Positions 1 through 13,533 are shown, counted from the stretch's first letter. The stretch: 64,000 nt of DNA from Dermatophagoides farinae (GCF_024713945.1 NC_134682.1:4007001-4071000); one strand, 5' to 3'. A program made the numbers and translations. Notes: a model not told the origin generated them from the letters alone.

Positions 1-2271
1 CACAAAAAAAGGTTAGTGTTGTCATAACAATAGAAATGACGACGATGATGATGACGAATGACGATGATGACGATTTGATTGAATATAATAAACTTGGCAA
101 CAATGGATAGAGGAAAAATAAAAAAAAAATCATCGATGATCATTCAAAATTTGTACATGTGTGTGTGTGTGCGGTGTATCCATAATAAATAATAAAATAA
201 ACATATAAATCGCCATCGTCTTTGTCCTTGTTGTTGTTGCTGTTGTTCATGTTTTTCTTTTGACCATCTAACAATGATCAATGTGATTAATGACAATGAT
301 GATGATGATGATCAGAGAAAAAAAAACACGTTTATCATTATTATTATTGCCCATTTACCATTGAAAAAAGAGATATAGAGAGAGAGAGAAATTAATCGAA
401 CAAAACTCACACACACACACAAGAAAATTCCGTATAAACGAATTGCAATTTTATGGATTTTTTTTTTCTCAAGAAAACAAAAAATTCATATTTGGACAAC
501 ATTGATCAACTGCGGCCACTATGATCATCATGAAGACTGTTCTGTTTATTAATGATGATGGCGACAATTTAAAGTGTAATCGAGGTTTTTGTAGTTTTTG
601 TTTTTTTTTTCAATTGAAACTTGAGATAGTAACCAGCCAACTGATTAACAAAACCAAAAAACAACAAAACAACAATCAACAATGAAATCCAGACCAGATT
701 TTATTTCTTCAGTTCCTGATTATGACGGTGCTGATTTTTGTTGCTGTTGTTGTTGTTGTTGATTGTCATCCGTTTATTTTATAATAGTAGTAGTAGTAGT
801 GATTTTATTGTTACAATTTCATTTTCAAAGAATAAAAACAAAACAAAACACATAAAATGTCTAGTCACACAAATGAATTTATGGCAACAATGATGATGCT
901 CAACGATTGTGAATAAATGAATGTTGTTGTTGGTATATGAGGTGCATATATTTATGTGAAAGTGACAGTGATGTTGATCAATGTTGATCATCATCGGTCA
1001 TATTGTGTGGTGATCAAAAATCAAATTCCAGTTTTTTTCATTCTATCTTACAATTTCATCATGATTGGGGCACGACCATACACACATTTGTTGTATCATA
1101 ATGATATCACATTGGTGGCGAAATTCAATTCTTATTCATCTGTATATCTGTAAACGTTGTTCTGTTTGAAGATTAAGACAACCAACTTTTTTTTTTTGAC
1201 TTTTTATCAAACACACACACACACATAGACACAAAAAAACAAAACTTTCTGGTCCCATCATCATCAGTCATTTTTATTCAATTCAATTGCTAAAATCAAT
1301 AAATTATATTACCATTGGCCAAAAAAAAAACTGAGAGTAGAAGTATGAAAAATGATGAAAAAGAAAAAAAAGAAGGAAAAAAAAATTCAGGTGGTGCAGC
1401 GCACATACAAAAAAAAAAACATACCTACACACACACACACAAACTTACATTTAAAGGTAACATAACATTTATAATTTCATATATGTAAAAGATGGCCTGG
1501 CCCGAAATAATTGTCCAGGATATCTTTTTTTTTTATTCTATTCTAGAACTAGAATACACACACACACACACTATTTATAAGTCATCCACACATTAAAATA
1601 GCTCAACAATACTCTGGAAATGAATCATTATCATCATCATCATCATCGACCGACTACGAATAGAAAGTTGTATGAACATTCATACACACACGCACTAGAG
1701 CAATCATTATCTTCATCGTCATCATCGTCATCATCATCGGAAAAAATGATCATTTCGAACGAACCTAAAAATGAAATGAATGATTTGCATGAAACGACAA
1801 AAAAAAAATTATTCCATGTTTACAATCATCAAAATTTATTATTTGTTCTATACAATTGGATCATTTTTCTAATGATGAATATCGAGAATCATCATTTATA
1901 TTTATATGTGCATATGAAATGTTTTTGTACTTGTTTTGACTGACATTCGAATGAATTGAATTGAATTGACGAGGTTTGTCAATTATCGAAATGAAAACCA
2001 ACAATTAATGAGGAAAAATAAAACACAGGAAGTAAAATCAATCATCATCCACGATTTTTTTTGGTGGTTTTGAAGGCCAGAAAAAAATAACAAATGTTTT
2101 AAATATTAATAATAATGTGTGCTACATACACACACACACACATTGATCAATTTATTAATTTGAAATGATGAAAATTTTTTGATTTTTCAAATACAAATGT
2201 GAATTGAACTAAATCTGTCATCATGAATGAATAAATGATGATGATGATGATGATTGACAAATGAAATTCAT
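1..2271. other. gene-free simple-repeat region
   Basis: No coding exon could be supported. The stretch holds ATG/CAT trinucleotide runs, (CA)n runs, (GA)n near 375 and many poly-A/T tracts. The longest open frame (near 1620-1943, plus) encodes His and Ser runs made by the repeats and has no recognisable domain. It is the region 3' of PRMT5. Confidence 0.6.
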
Positions 2272-4401
2272 TCAATGTAAACTAATAGAATAATGTTTAC
2301 CATTCAGGTTATGTATTGGTGATTGTATTGGATGAGAAATTGTCCATTCATACCAAACATGTATGTCATTCACATTTCGTGTAATTTGAATTTCAATTTT
2401 TCCATCATCATCATCATCATCATCATCGTGGCCACTAACATCGAATGGTGTATGTAATGGAAAATAGATCGGAAACCAGCTATACATATTAGAGTTTTGT
2501 GTCGATGGTACAATTGATAAACGGTGATTACCATAGAGACAGCAATCAAAATAACCAACAAAACCATGACATATTGTTGGTATTTTCGAATGAAATGTCA
2601 GTCGTTTTTTACGATTATTATCACGTGTTGATGGTGGTCTATGAAGGTCACCACGACGATGTTCAAATGTGAATACTTGTTTTGGTTTATCGATAAGATA
2701 TGCATTTCGAATATGTACAACATAAGCATATTCATAAGCATTAACATTTGTTCGTCTATCCAATGATAATTGTGAATATAATCGTTGTGATTGAACAGGA
2801 CATAAATATGATGTATAAGATTGTGGTATACAGATTGCATCTTTACTAACATAGTTCCACACACCATCCAAACATTCGGGACTTAATTCATTATCACCAA
2901 ATGATCCAAGTAATTCAGAAATAATTAGATCAGCTCGTTCTGGTGCCGACCAATAACGCATATCACTACTAACAATTTCAACATAACCATGTGATAATCC
3001 TAGATAGCCACCCCATTTCAGATCTTTTAACATTTCCAAAGTAATAATGGCATTTGGATTTTTTTCAACAGCATATATTCGTATGAATTTATCCACCGAA
3101 TGAGCTGCTCTTAATGCTTTATCTACTAAAGGACCACGGCCAGCTCCAACTACCATAGCAATTCTGGAAATAATAAACAATTAAATTTTGGGTTCGATTA
3201 GAAATAAAAACTATAATAATAATAATAATTTCAAACTAACATAACATCTTTTTGGATATCCATCAAAGCTTGTTCAATAGCTTTTTCATATTGTTGATAT
3301 TTAATAATGTCGGTTTCAAATACTTCGTAAACAGATGAATCTAGATCATCTTTTAATGGCTGAAATTTAAAAAAAAAAATTGTTCAGAAATTAAATAATT
3401 CATTGTGATTATCATTAAATACCTGCAAAGGATATTGTAATAAATCTTCATAGTATTGACAAAATTTTTGCAATTTATCAGAAAAAATTTCCGTCTTTTG
3501 CAAATGTCCAATATATTGGCAATAATTTTTTATATGACCATGAAGATTATTTCCTTTGATAATGATGGAAAAATTGCTAGCCATTTTGAAATTAATTTGT
3601 CCCATAAATAATTGCATAACTTTGCTCAAAACCGGAAATTTCGATGAATTCGTCAGAAATACAGATGTAGGTAATATAATGAATTTAATTGGTTCACCTA
3701 GCCATCTGTCCAATCTATCGGTATCAAGTAATTCACCGTTCACTTCTAATGCAATCGATATATTAGGATGGAATTGCATTATCTTTCGCAGATGATTCCA
3801 TTTTTTCCATTCATAATCATCATCAATGTATATTGGATCTTTTCGTAGTTCTTGTGTTTGCATTTTGATATTTGCCATTGACAATTTAATCGATATAGCT
3901 AAACTATGATGATCATTTGTTTCTGATTGTGGATTCAATTTTCGATTGATTATCGTGGCCATATTTTCAATAGATTCATGATCTTCTGGACATTCTAAAA
4001 TAATGTTCTGTATTCCAGCATGTCCAGCAAAATTTAATTCTTTTTCTAACAAACGGATATTTCGTTGAATTCGAAAATCACGTTTCGGTATGTTGATGAC
4101 AATTTTGTTGCGATCTATTTTAATGTGAATCAAAATAAAATTATAGTTATAAAAATTTATCATTCAATTTTTGTTTACCTTTGCCATCGAGAAATACTTC
4201 GCTGAATGGAATAAATTCCGAACATTTAGGATGAATCACCGGAGCGACAATATAATCGAAACTGAATTTTTTGTTAAATCAAACAAATATTTTTATCAAA
4301 CAAACAATGAATGCTCATTAAACATACCCATATTCATTGTATTTATCTAGAGAAATTTTAATATTATCGATATAATTACAAGAATAACCGACGGTAATCA
4401 T
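2272..4401 (-). CDS. PRMT5: PRMT5, type II protein arginine methyltransferase
   Basis: Protein arginine methyltransferase 5 makes symmetric dimethylarginine on histones and Sm proteins, normally with MEP50. Five exons read 5' to 3': 4401-4328, 4261-4179, 4114-3423, 3359-3241 and 3163-2272. All have GT-AG junctions and consistent phases, giving 619 aa (human 637). The N-terminal part (about 1-290) is the TIM-barrel domain, starting with [18 protein letters not shown] segment carries the Phe that directs symmetric dimethylation. The Rossmann part has the SAM loop GAGRGPLV (about 329) and the double-E loop [15 protein letters not shown] (about 405), with both catalytic Glu present. The C-terminal beta barrel ends in [13 protein letters not shown], matching the family end. 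The start is the only ATG before the first TIM strand. The gene is whole, and the upstream gene stops 258 bp before this ATG. Confidence 0.96.
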
Positions 4402-4659
4402 ATTTTGATAATTAAATTCACAAAATTTAAAACATAAAAAAAAAATTCAAAATTCTTTTTTAAACATGTGATCAAAAGAATCCGCATGCGGCAATTTTGT
4501 TAACCGTTCATAAATGCAATGATTATTTTGTATTGTTTGAACACTTAGAAAAATTAAAATTTTTTTTTATTCATTTTTTTTAAGGAATTTAAAATGTTTT
4601 TTAATTTTAATTTTAAAAGCGAAAAAAAACAAGATGATAATCATTGTCTACATTGTGAT

Positions 4660-5872
4660 TTACATTGTTCCATTGCTATATCGACCATATGTACGATATT
4701 TATAAAGTCGAAGTAAATTTCGTTGTAACATGGTGGTGGTCACCTTTCCGATGGTTGGCACAAAAATTGATGCTTTTGTTTTTATTTCATCGTCAAAATT
4801 TTTAGCACAAGCAAAATTCACAGCTATTACACCATCTGATGGAAAGTGGAAATTTCATCGAATTAATAAAATCGAAATTTTTTCCAGTAAAAAAAAACAA
4901 CAACAAACCTTTTAACAAATCAAGAGGAACACGATAATTAGAGCTTGGTACACCAGTAATAACAATATCAGATATTGGTAAAACTTCTTCCAATTTTTTA
5001 TCAGTATCTTGGACTTTATATTTATTCAATTCAAGATCTGGACCACGATAGAACAAAAGTATATCATTTATATCAACAGAATAGACTTTGGCACCATCAT
5101 TGGCCAATAATGCAGCCAAAGGTCTGCCAACAACTTCACTTCTATTGATAATGGTAATCGTTTTTCCACGAAGTTGATTACCATATGGTACATCATTATC
5201 ATATACATTGCAATGTTCTAAAACCTAAATCAAATGATCGAATTATTATTAATATAAAAACAAAAACAAACATTGAGTGATTGAATTACTTACTTTAATA
5301 ACGGCTAATGGTGTACAAGGAATAATTGATTTTAAATCTTTACGTCCTTGAATATGACGAATATTACGATACATATTGAATCGATATAGATGGCATAAAC
5401 CTTCAACATCTTTGAATGGATTCACACAATTCTGTATGTATTGATCATGTCCACCACCGAAAACTGGATAATAAACAAGTATACCATGTATAGTATCATC
5501 ATCATTGGCTGCAATGACAGCATCTTCTAATTCTTCACGACCAATTTTACGTAATTCAAATACAATACCGGATCGTGCACAGCTTTTTTTCGTTACTTCA
5601 GCATATTGTTCAGCAGACGGATCATTATTGGCTAAAAAGCTAACCAATTTTACTTGAGCATCGACATCTTTGATCTGTCTAGTCAATTCATCACTGTTCG
5701 TGATGAATTAATAAATGTGCAACAACAAAAACAACAACAACAAAAAAAATCCATAATTCACGATACAGGAACAAAACAAAAAAAAAAAAAAATCAAGTAA
5801 ACACATTACAGGAACACACACTTACAGGAATTTTTCGGCAATTCTAGCTCCAGTTATGACTTGGCATTCCAT
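4660..5872 (-). CDS. MTD1: MTD1-like NAD-dependent methylenetetrahydrofolate dehydrogenase
   Basis: Predicted cytosolic, monofunctional NAD+-dependent 5,10-methylenetetrahydrofolate dehydrogenase of one-carbon metabolism. Exons are 5872-5826, 5693-5294, 5224-4909 and 4835-4660; phases agree and give 312 aa (yeast Mtd1 is 320). The sequence follows fungal Mtd1 along its length: FLANNDPSAEQYAEVT, GILVYYPVFGGGHDQYIQN, KDVEGL, SIIPCTPLAVIKVLE, INRSEVVGRPLAALLANDGA, VITGVPSSNY and VNFACAKNF. The bifunctional enzymes use a Tyr-x3-Lys motif for cyclohydrolase activity. Here the Lys position is Thr, as in Mtd1, so cyclohydrolase activity should be absent. No mitochondrial targeting peptide is seen. 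It does not resemble the animal MTHFD1 or MTHFD2 classes. It carries three spliceosomal introns and local base composition, so it is a resident nuclear gene. Confidence 0.93.
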
Positions 5873-7147
5873 TTCCAATCAAAAAAAAAAAAAATTGTTT
5901 ATCGAACTATTTAATGATTATTATATGAAGATGAAACGATGGATATTGATGTGTCACATACACACACACACGATGACGATGGCAATCACAGAGAAAAATT
6001 CAATTATACAGTCTCAACAACAACCACCACATATATAATATATGATGATGATGATGATGTAAGGTAGGAAAAAAAAACGTGAAACGAAAAAAAAAATTAA
6101 ATCTGGAAATACAAGATTTTTTCGTTTCTGGTGACACGAGTTTTTATTTATTTATTTTTTTTCTTGCTGTATATATATTCAATTGGGAAGAAACAACAAA
6201 AAACAAAAAAAAACAACTGAACAACCACTAAAATGAAAAAAAAAATTTTCTTTCTTCATGTGTTTTTTAATTTGTTTTCATTTTTCATGTGTGTATCTTA
6301 TATTAATATATATATGCAGCCGATCGATTACATTGCTGCAACAACAAGTCATCATCATTATCATCACTAAGTTTAATGTACCATTTATCACGAAAAAAAA
6401 TCATCCACCCATATATTTTTTTTTTTTTGATTAGATAAAGGGTAAATCATTTCCATGAGGTTTAAAAAAAATTTTTACCATTTAAAAAGATTAAATTTCT
6501 AGATTTCTAGACAACAACAAAAAAATTTTGATGATGATAAAATGTTTTCATTACATTTTACACATATTTGATATCATAGCGTATATCGGAAGCATAATCA
6601 ATACACACAAACTACTATATATTATCATTGTTTTTTTTTGCTTGTGTAATCTGATCGCTTTGGAAATAAAATAAATTCAATATACATGATAATATCGATG
6701 ACGACAAATTTTTTTGCTTTGCTTTTATTGGTAACAATGATGATGATGACATGATCATCGTACCAATCATTGATTACCCAGATCGACGATATACTCGAAT
6801 AAGTATTATTATTATCCAAATATAGGAAAATAAATGAAAATATTTCGATATTTTGGTGATATTTTCAAATGATTTGGTTTTTTTTTCGTTAAATATGGTA
6901 AAAAAAAAATTTTTTTCATTATTGCTAGTTATTCTATAATGATGATTCTTGATGAGATAGTAATGGGAGGGAAAAAAACCCAATTATCATTGAACATGCA
7001 CTAGAAAAAAAATATGAAAAACGTATTTTTAATCACATGGTGTTTGTAACCCTGGAAAAAAAATTTTTTTTTCTCAATGAATTTTGTTTCACCAATAAAC
7101 TGCCAGTTTGATGTTGATGATGAATTGGAATTTTTTCTCTTTTTTCA
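5873..7147. other. intergenic, simple repeats only
   Basis: This is the space between the start of the dehydrogenase gene and the 3' end of the ion-channel gene. It holds poly-A/T tracts, a short (CA)n and ATG repeats. No open frame here shows similarity or splice support. Confidence 0.5.
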
Positions 7148-9096
7148 TTACAAATATGACCAATATATAAGATTGAATAGAATGAATGCCAATGGAAATA
7201 GATAACGACATTTACGATCAATTGATTCAGCAATTTCTTGTGGTGTATCCTTTAATATCATTGAAATTGAATCATAATTATTATTGTTCATTTGTGATGG
7301 TGATGGTGATGGTGGTGATTGTTGCTGATTATTGGGTATTTGTTGTTGTTGTTGTTGCTGCTGCTGTTGGATAAACGTACTAGGACATGCATAGCTAAAT
7401 CTACGTGCCAAATTTAATCGTCGTTGATTCAATTCATGATCCTAAAACAAAAAAAAAAATCATTGTTAATTCGGACCAATCCTTTCAATTCAAGTTTTTT
7501 TTTCTATACACAACACTTAACTGTTTTGATTGTCGATAATGTTGGCGCAAGTAATAAATTATTATAATTACTATTACTGCCATTAGTAGCAAATAATCCA
7601 CAACTATTTTGTCGTTGATAAATAACATTTTGTCCATCCTGTTTGTTATCATTCACATTCATATTATTGTCCATAGGCGATAGAAATGATGCAACACTAA
7701 GGCTACGTTTAATTCGTTTACGAACTTTTAATTTGTTTCGCTCTTCACGATGTACATAACATACGTATACATATTCAATTAATGTACAAAATATCGATAC
7801 TATATAGAAACAAACAAAACGGAAGTAAAAAAAAACAAAACGAAACGAAAAAAAGGAAGAAAATTGTAATTCAGTCATTATATAATGATGATGATGATTT
7901 TATATATGGTGATTAATGTAAGAGGAGGAAAACAAAAAAAAAAAAAAACAAATACAAACAAACTTACCAATACATCCAGCAAACCAAAGATCAATTGCTT
8001 TAACATATGATACTTTTGGTATTGTTTGTTTTGCTTCTTTCGATACGGTTACCAATGCAAGCATTGTGGTCACACCAATCGATGTACGGCTAGGTGCAGA
8101 TGTTATATCAATCCAGAACGAAATCCATGATGTTGCCACAATCAACATTGATGGTAAAAATAATGTAAACATTGAATGTACAAATTGTCTTTTAACATTC
8201 AATTCAACTGTCAACATGCTAAATGTTTCTTTTTGTATACGTTTATTTTGTTCAGATATTGAATATCCTTGTATTGAATGTCCAGTAATTTGAAAACCAT
8301 CTTCAATCAATTGTGAATCATTCCATTTAAGTATTAAATGTTTTATTGATAGATCGCTTGATATTAGATGTATATAACAGGTTTGATTATCGAATGGATA
8401 GCTTTGATAATTCATTACACAGATTAGATTTAGATTTGTTCTTTTAATAACGGAAATAAAAATGTTATATTATGTAATGTAATAATGACCAATATACAAC
8501 ACATACCTATAACGTATAGATACATCACCATCACAACCGATACGTAAAAATGTCAACTTCGACAATGTTTTTGAACCAAAAACATCTATATCATCAACTC
8601 TTGATACACGAAGATTTGGTGTCCAAATATCCGTAAAATAATGTGTACCAATAATTTCTTTGACCATTTCACATGAAAATGTTAACCGTGAATCATTCCA
8701 ATGAAATTCATATATTGCTTGTATTTCTAATAATGATTCAATATCTTTATAAGTGGCAATTGGATCCATTTTCATATTCACTGATATATTCACACATTGT
8801 TCTGCAATACAAATACAATATAAATGCAAAAATGTAAAAAAAAATTCCAAAATGATACCTGTATTCCATAATGGCCGGATCCATTTATGATAAATACTTG
8901 AATTGATTTGAATTGAATCATTCAATAATTGAACAGTATATTGTTCTTGTTGCCGTTGTTGTTGTTGTTGTGTTGGTGTTGATAAATCACCACCATCAGC
9001 TGATACTATCGTATCAACAATGACGATGATGGTGATGATGGCAATGATGACCAAATAAAATTTCTGTCCAATGAATAATAATGATAAATAGAACAT
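7148..9096 (-). CDS. Cys-loop ligand-gated anion channel subunit
   Basis: Pentameric ligand-gated channel subunit of the GABA/glutamate/histamine chloride channel branch. Exons are 9096-8859, 8801-8507, 8440-7968, 7799-7522 and 7441-7148, giving 525 aa. A signal peptide (about 1-33) precedes the extracellular domain. The Cys-loop is C185 to C199 with 13 residues between and contains YPFDNQTC. TM1 is about 265-287. TM2 starts PSRTSIGVTTMLALVT; the basic residue and Pro at its mouth fit anion selectivity, although the usual PAR is PSR. TM3 spans the exon 3/4 junction. The intracellular loop is Lys/Arg-rich, then poly-Gln and Ser/Pro-rich. TM4 (FPLAFILFNLIYW) is followed directly by the stop. 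The second Cys pair typical of glutamate- and histamine-gated subunits is not visible before TM1, which fits a GABA-type or orphan subfamily. Ligand unknown. Confidence 0.9.
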
Positions 9097-11156
9097 TTTT
9101 TTCGTTTATTCAAAGAAAAAACAAAAATTTACACACACACACAAACGAAAAAATAAAAAATAAAATAACTCCATCTTTGGCCATCGACAACATTGTTCAC
9201 AAAATTCTAATTTTGCTTAATCCTCGTTGTTGTTGTTGTTTTATTTTTTCTCGTTTCGCCCTCACATCTTTTTGTGTAGATAAAATCTATTTAAACATTT
9301 TAAACCATTTTTTTCTGTAATGGTTTTATTCTTACATTGTGTGTTATATTATATTATGACAACAACAACAAAATGGATTAACACACAAAGTGACCTCATC
9401 AATCATTTTTTCATTTTCATTTTTGTTTATAATAATGAAAAAATGAATTGAATGATGATGATGATGGAGCTTATATATATAAAATAATTAAGTTTATATC
9501 CACATCTAATCTCTAACAAATGTGATGATGATGTACCGACAAACACTTGTTGATCTCAATATTGAATTAATAGAAAAAAAAATAATGTGATGATGATGAT
9601 GATATATCATCATTCAAGTCATTGGCGACGATCCTGTCTGAGTGTTTTGTACTAAAGGGCGGGCGTCGGTAATGTACACACATATATTATGTGGATATGG
9701 AAATTTTTTTTTTTTTTTGAACCAATGAACGAATGAATTATATAACATGTTGTGTAGTGTATATACAAAACTAAAAAAAAAAAGGAACGAAAGATAAAAT
9801 CAGATCAGATAAATTGATGGATGGAGATGAGAAAACAAATGTTTGTATGTTTTGTATGTTTTTTTAAATTCATTCATTCATCGGACGAAAAAAAAATCGG
9901 ACAAAATTATCATGGATTTTGACAAACAAAACAGAAAAAATGAAAATGGAAATCTCATTGTCATCATCATTATGATCGATATACATGACATTTCATGCAT
10001 ATCAATCAATCAATCAATCAATTTAACATTATTATTATTATGGCTGAAAATTGATCCAAGAATAAGCTATTTTTACACACACACAGACACACACAAAAAA
10101 TGACGTATATTGACCGACATATTAATAGATTATTATGGATGGATCAATAAATAAAATACAAAATAATCTCCACAGATCATCATTGTATTATTATCTACAG
10201 TGAAAACGTTTAGAAAAAAAAATAACGGGAATAATCCCTTTTATATGATCCATTTTCAGGATTATGATAAAAATGAATGAATGAATGAATGAAAGATAAC
10301 AAAATTTTTTTTTGTTGATAAAAATATTTACCAAACAATCATCGTCATAAACGACCAAATGGCAATCAATCGAATTCGAAGGTAAAAGAGAAGAAGAAGA
10401 AGAAGGAGAAAAAAAATTCGTTCATTACATTTTTTTTTAATTTCTTTTTCCCATCATCCGATGAAGAAATGATGATGATGATGATGATGATGATAATGAG
10501 GGAAGGCAATAATAATAAAGATTGTGTTGTATTGTGTTGTGTTGAATTGTTATTGTATTTTTTTTTAACATTTATTAGACTATCATCATCATCATCATCA
10601 TAATATTGAAGGTGTCTATTTATAGACACCTATTCGTTCGGCAAATGATGATTGTAATAATATATTATATATATTGGCTTTTATGTGTGTTGGTTGATTG
10701 GTGTGACGAAATTTTGTTGTTGTTGTTGATGATGATCAAAAATTTGGCAAAGAACTCGCAACAGGTTGATATGGTGGTTGATGAGAGGGTGAATTTAAAT
10801 GTGTTGAAATTAAAATGAGTAAAAATTTTGAAACCAAAAAAGCGGTGGAACAAACAACAAAACACAAATCATGCATGATCGGTTATTCATTTATAAAGAG
10901 ATGGATTTCAATTTTCAAATTTTTTTTTCAATTATGAATCAAATGAACAAAAAAAAAATTCGCTTTTTCGTGATCCACGGATGGTTTCGACATGATAATA
11001 ATTTCAATTTGAATTTTCATTTGAACAAAAAAAAGAGCAAAAAAAAAATTCAAATCGATTGTTCGATGATTCGATTCGATAATCGATTGTTTCTCTATCA
11101 CACTTTTTCATATATGATCATCATCATCATGTTGATATTCAATCAATCAATCAATC

Positions 11157-11189
<33 letters not shown>

Positions 11190-12705
11190 AACGATATGAC
11201 CAATCAAGCGTTCAAAATTTCGGTCAATTCTAAATTTTTGAAACATAACTAGGTTATTATTATTTCGTTTTGTTTGTTTGTTTGTCTTGTGTGATGATTG
11301 ATCATGATGAGTGGATCTTTTTTTTTTTATTTTTCATTTTGTTCATTCCGTTCTTCAATATATATATTGAAATAAAAAAAAAGAAAGAAAAAAAAATAAA
11401 TGGAAAACGAAGATAAAAAAAAACTTTTTTTTTGAAATAAATCTTCAGTTTCTATTTTCGAATCATATAATTCATTCATTCATTCGTTTGGTTTCTCCTT
11501 TTTGTGTGTTCATGTGCACATGTGGTTTTTTTTTATCAGCCACATATATTTGGAACACTTTTTTTATGGATTCTAATTTGAATCCATTAAAAAAAATTCA
11601 AGTGAATGCGCTGTGTGTGTGTGTGTTTGTTTGGTTTTTTTTTTGTTACTTTTTTGTCGATTGTTCTTTTTGTTGTTGTTGTTGTTTGTTGTTGTTGTTG
11701 TTGTTGTTGTTGTGAATATATACAAAACAGACACATATACAGATATCATTTACAGACAAATAGAGATATAATCACCATCATCATCATGATAAGATTTTTT
11801 TTTTGTTCTGGAGAATAGAAAAGAATGAAGCAATCTAATTTTAGTGTTTTTTTTTTTTTTTTTGATTGCTGTCGTTCGTTTTTTTTTTACATATTCATTT
11901 CATCAACAAAATACAGACACACTTACCTGTTGCTTCCATTATTCACTGGCCACATTTTCCATCATCATCATTATCATCATATGATAATGGGATAATTTCA
12001 ATGGACTTGAATCTAGTAGAAAATGATGATCATTGAACAATGATGATGATGATGGTGAGAATAGTTTGGATCCATTGTATTTTTGGCAAACAAAATTGAA
12101 TGTGATTTTTTTTCTTTTTTTTTGGTTCCGAAATTTATTTATTTATGATATCATCACCACATCTTTACGCAAATTTTTTTTACAATTCATGACATTTTCT
12201 TTGTGTGTGTGTGTGTTTTTGTTTTATTTATTTATTTTTCTTTCTTGATACACACACACTTTGAAGCAATGATGATGTTGATCAATGATGGATGATGATG
12301 ATGATGATGAACAGCATCAATAAAATTCTGGCACATTGATGATGTGTGATGTGTGTGTGTATGAGTGTATTCAATGTGATGAAACAACAAGCAAACAAAC
12401 AAACAAAAAAAAATTGTGAATCATATCATATCATTTTATATATATAGAACATTATCATTAAATCAAAGTTTCGATTTTCATCCAAATTAAAATTAAAAAT
12501 AAAATAAAAAATTCCAAATAGAGATAGAATAAATGAGAGAGAGAGAGTGAGATTAATTTGAGTAAATATGAGAGAGAGAGAGAGAGAGAGTAATATTTCA
12601 CTACCATCAGCAAATTGAATTGAAATTCCAAAGTTCAATAATCATTTCAAGTGTCAAATGTCAAATGTCAGAGCATAGAGATTCTTCAGTCATTCTTCGT
12701 CTTCT
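9097..12705. other. long gene-free intergenic tract
   Basis: About 3.6 kb with no supportable exon on either strand. It contains repeated ATG/CAT runs, (CA)n, (GA)n near 12535-12590, TTG runs near 11670-11710 and a poly-A run near 11158-11185. Open frames here translate into single-residue runs created by the repeats. It lies upstream of the channel gene and downstream of the glycine-rich gene, so regulatory DNA is plausible but not shown. Confidence 0.55.
11158..11185. repeat. poly-A tract
   Basis: Uninterrupted run of about 27 A on the plus strand within a gene-free tract. No adjacent sequence looks like a retroposed gene or SINE body. Confidence 0.8.
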
Positions 12706-13533
12706 TTAGGCTTTAGCGGCGGCTTTACTTTTGGCATATTGGCCACCACCACCACCGCCACCACCACCACCATAGGCACCTTTACCTTGTAAACCGGAGC
12801 CAGGTCGTCGATTTTCACCTTTATGTACAACAGTATGCACTTCTTCAATAACTGGTCGAATTTCCTGTGTCACACGACGATATGGTTGTATGATTTCACG
12901 TACTTCTTGAATCACAGGTTTAACTATTTGGTGGATTATTCTTTGAGGATCATCCTGTAATTAATAAAGGGCCAAAGAGGTCAAAAAAAAATCCATAAAT
13001 AAATAACAGAAATACAATGGAAAAAAATGGGAAAAAAAGTACCTGAAATGAAGCATGCTCTACTTGTGGCATAGCTTGACCACCATGACTTTGTTGTACA
13101 TTTAATCGACTTGATGCAGTACGGAAATGAACCTGAACAGGTAATTGATCTGGTGATACTTCAATAACTTGTGGTTGTTCCATTCCATCTAATGATGATC
13201 CATAAGATTTTTGATCACCGCCACCGCCAACGCCACCACCACCACCACCACCATCAACATTACCATAACCACCATATGATGATAATGAACCAGTTGATGA
13301 GCCATAATTTGAATAACCGGAACCAGAATTCGAATAAGCATTTGTAGTGGCAATCAATGCCAAACAAACGAAACCAATCTATATGTAAAAAATTAATCAA
13401 TCAATCAATATTATAAACACAAACAAAAACACACAATAAATCAATATAATAATCGATTCACACATAGAAATACACAATCAACACACGAAAAAAAAAAATT
13501 TTCAAACAAATATTCTCTAACCTTATTGAACAT
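12706..13533 (-). CDS. glycine-rich secreted (cuticle-like) protein
   Basis: Secreted structural-type protein; exact function unknown. Exons are 13533-13522 (only MFNK), 13378-13043 and 12954-12706, all phase 0, giving 198 aa. The first two exons make a signal peptide (MFNKIGFVCLALIATTNA). Next come a Tyr/Ser/Gly segment with GGYGNVDGG and a Gly run, then a conserved-looking PQVIEVSPDQLPVQVHFRTA segment. The middle has repeats of charged and Val/Ile residues (KPVIQEVREIIQPYRRVTQE, then IRPVIEEVHTVV). The tail is a Gly run ending in AKSKAAAKA. A very short first exon holding the start of the signal peptide, and a TATA box about 90 bp upstream, are typical of arthropod cuticle-type genes. The family is not named with certainty; a cuticular or other extracellular-matrix role is an inference from composition. 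Confidence 0.8.

Noticed and set aside
1620-1943. 107-codon frame with His and Ser runs
   Set aside because: Its composition comes from CAT/TCA trinucleotide repeats; there is no domain, signal or splice support.
7186-7374. Plus-strand frame antisense to the channel poly-Gln loop
   Set aside because: It is the shadow of the CAG/TTG repeat in the true minus-strand exon.
8804-8858. Open in-frame stretch within the channel N-terminal domain
   Set aside because: It is a phase-compatible intron with good GT-AG ends; keeping it would insert a Phe-rich segment foreign to the family.
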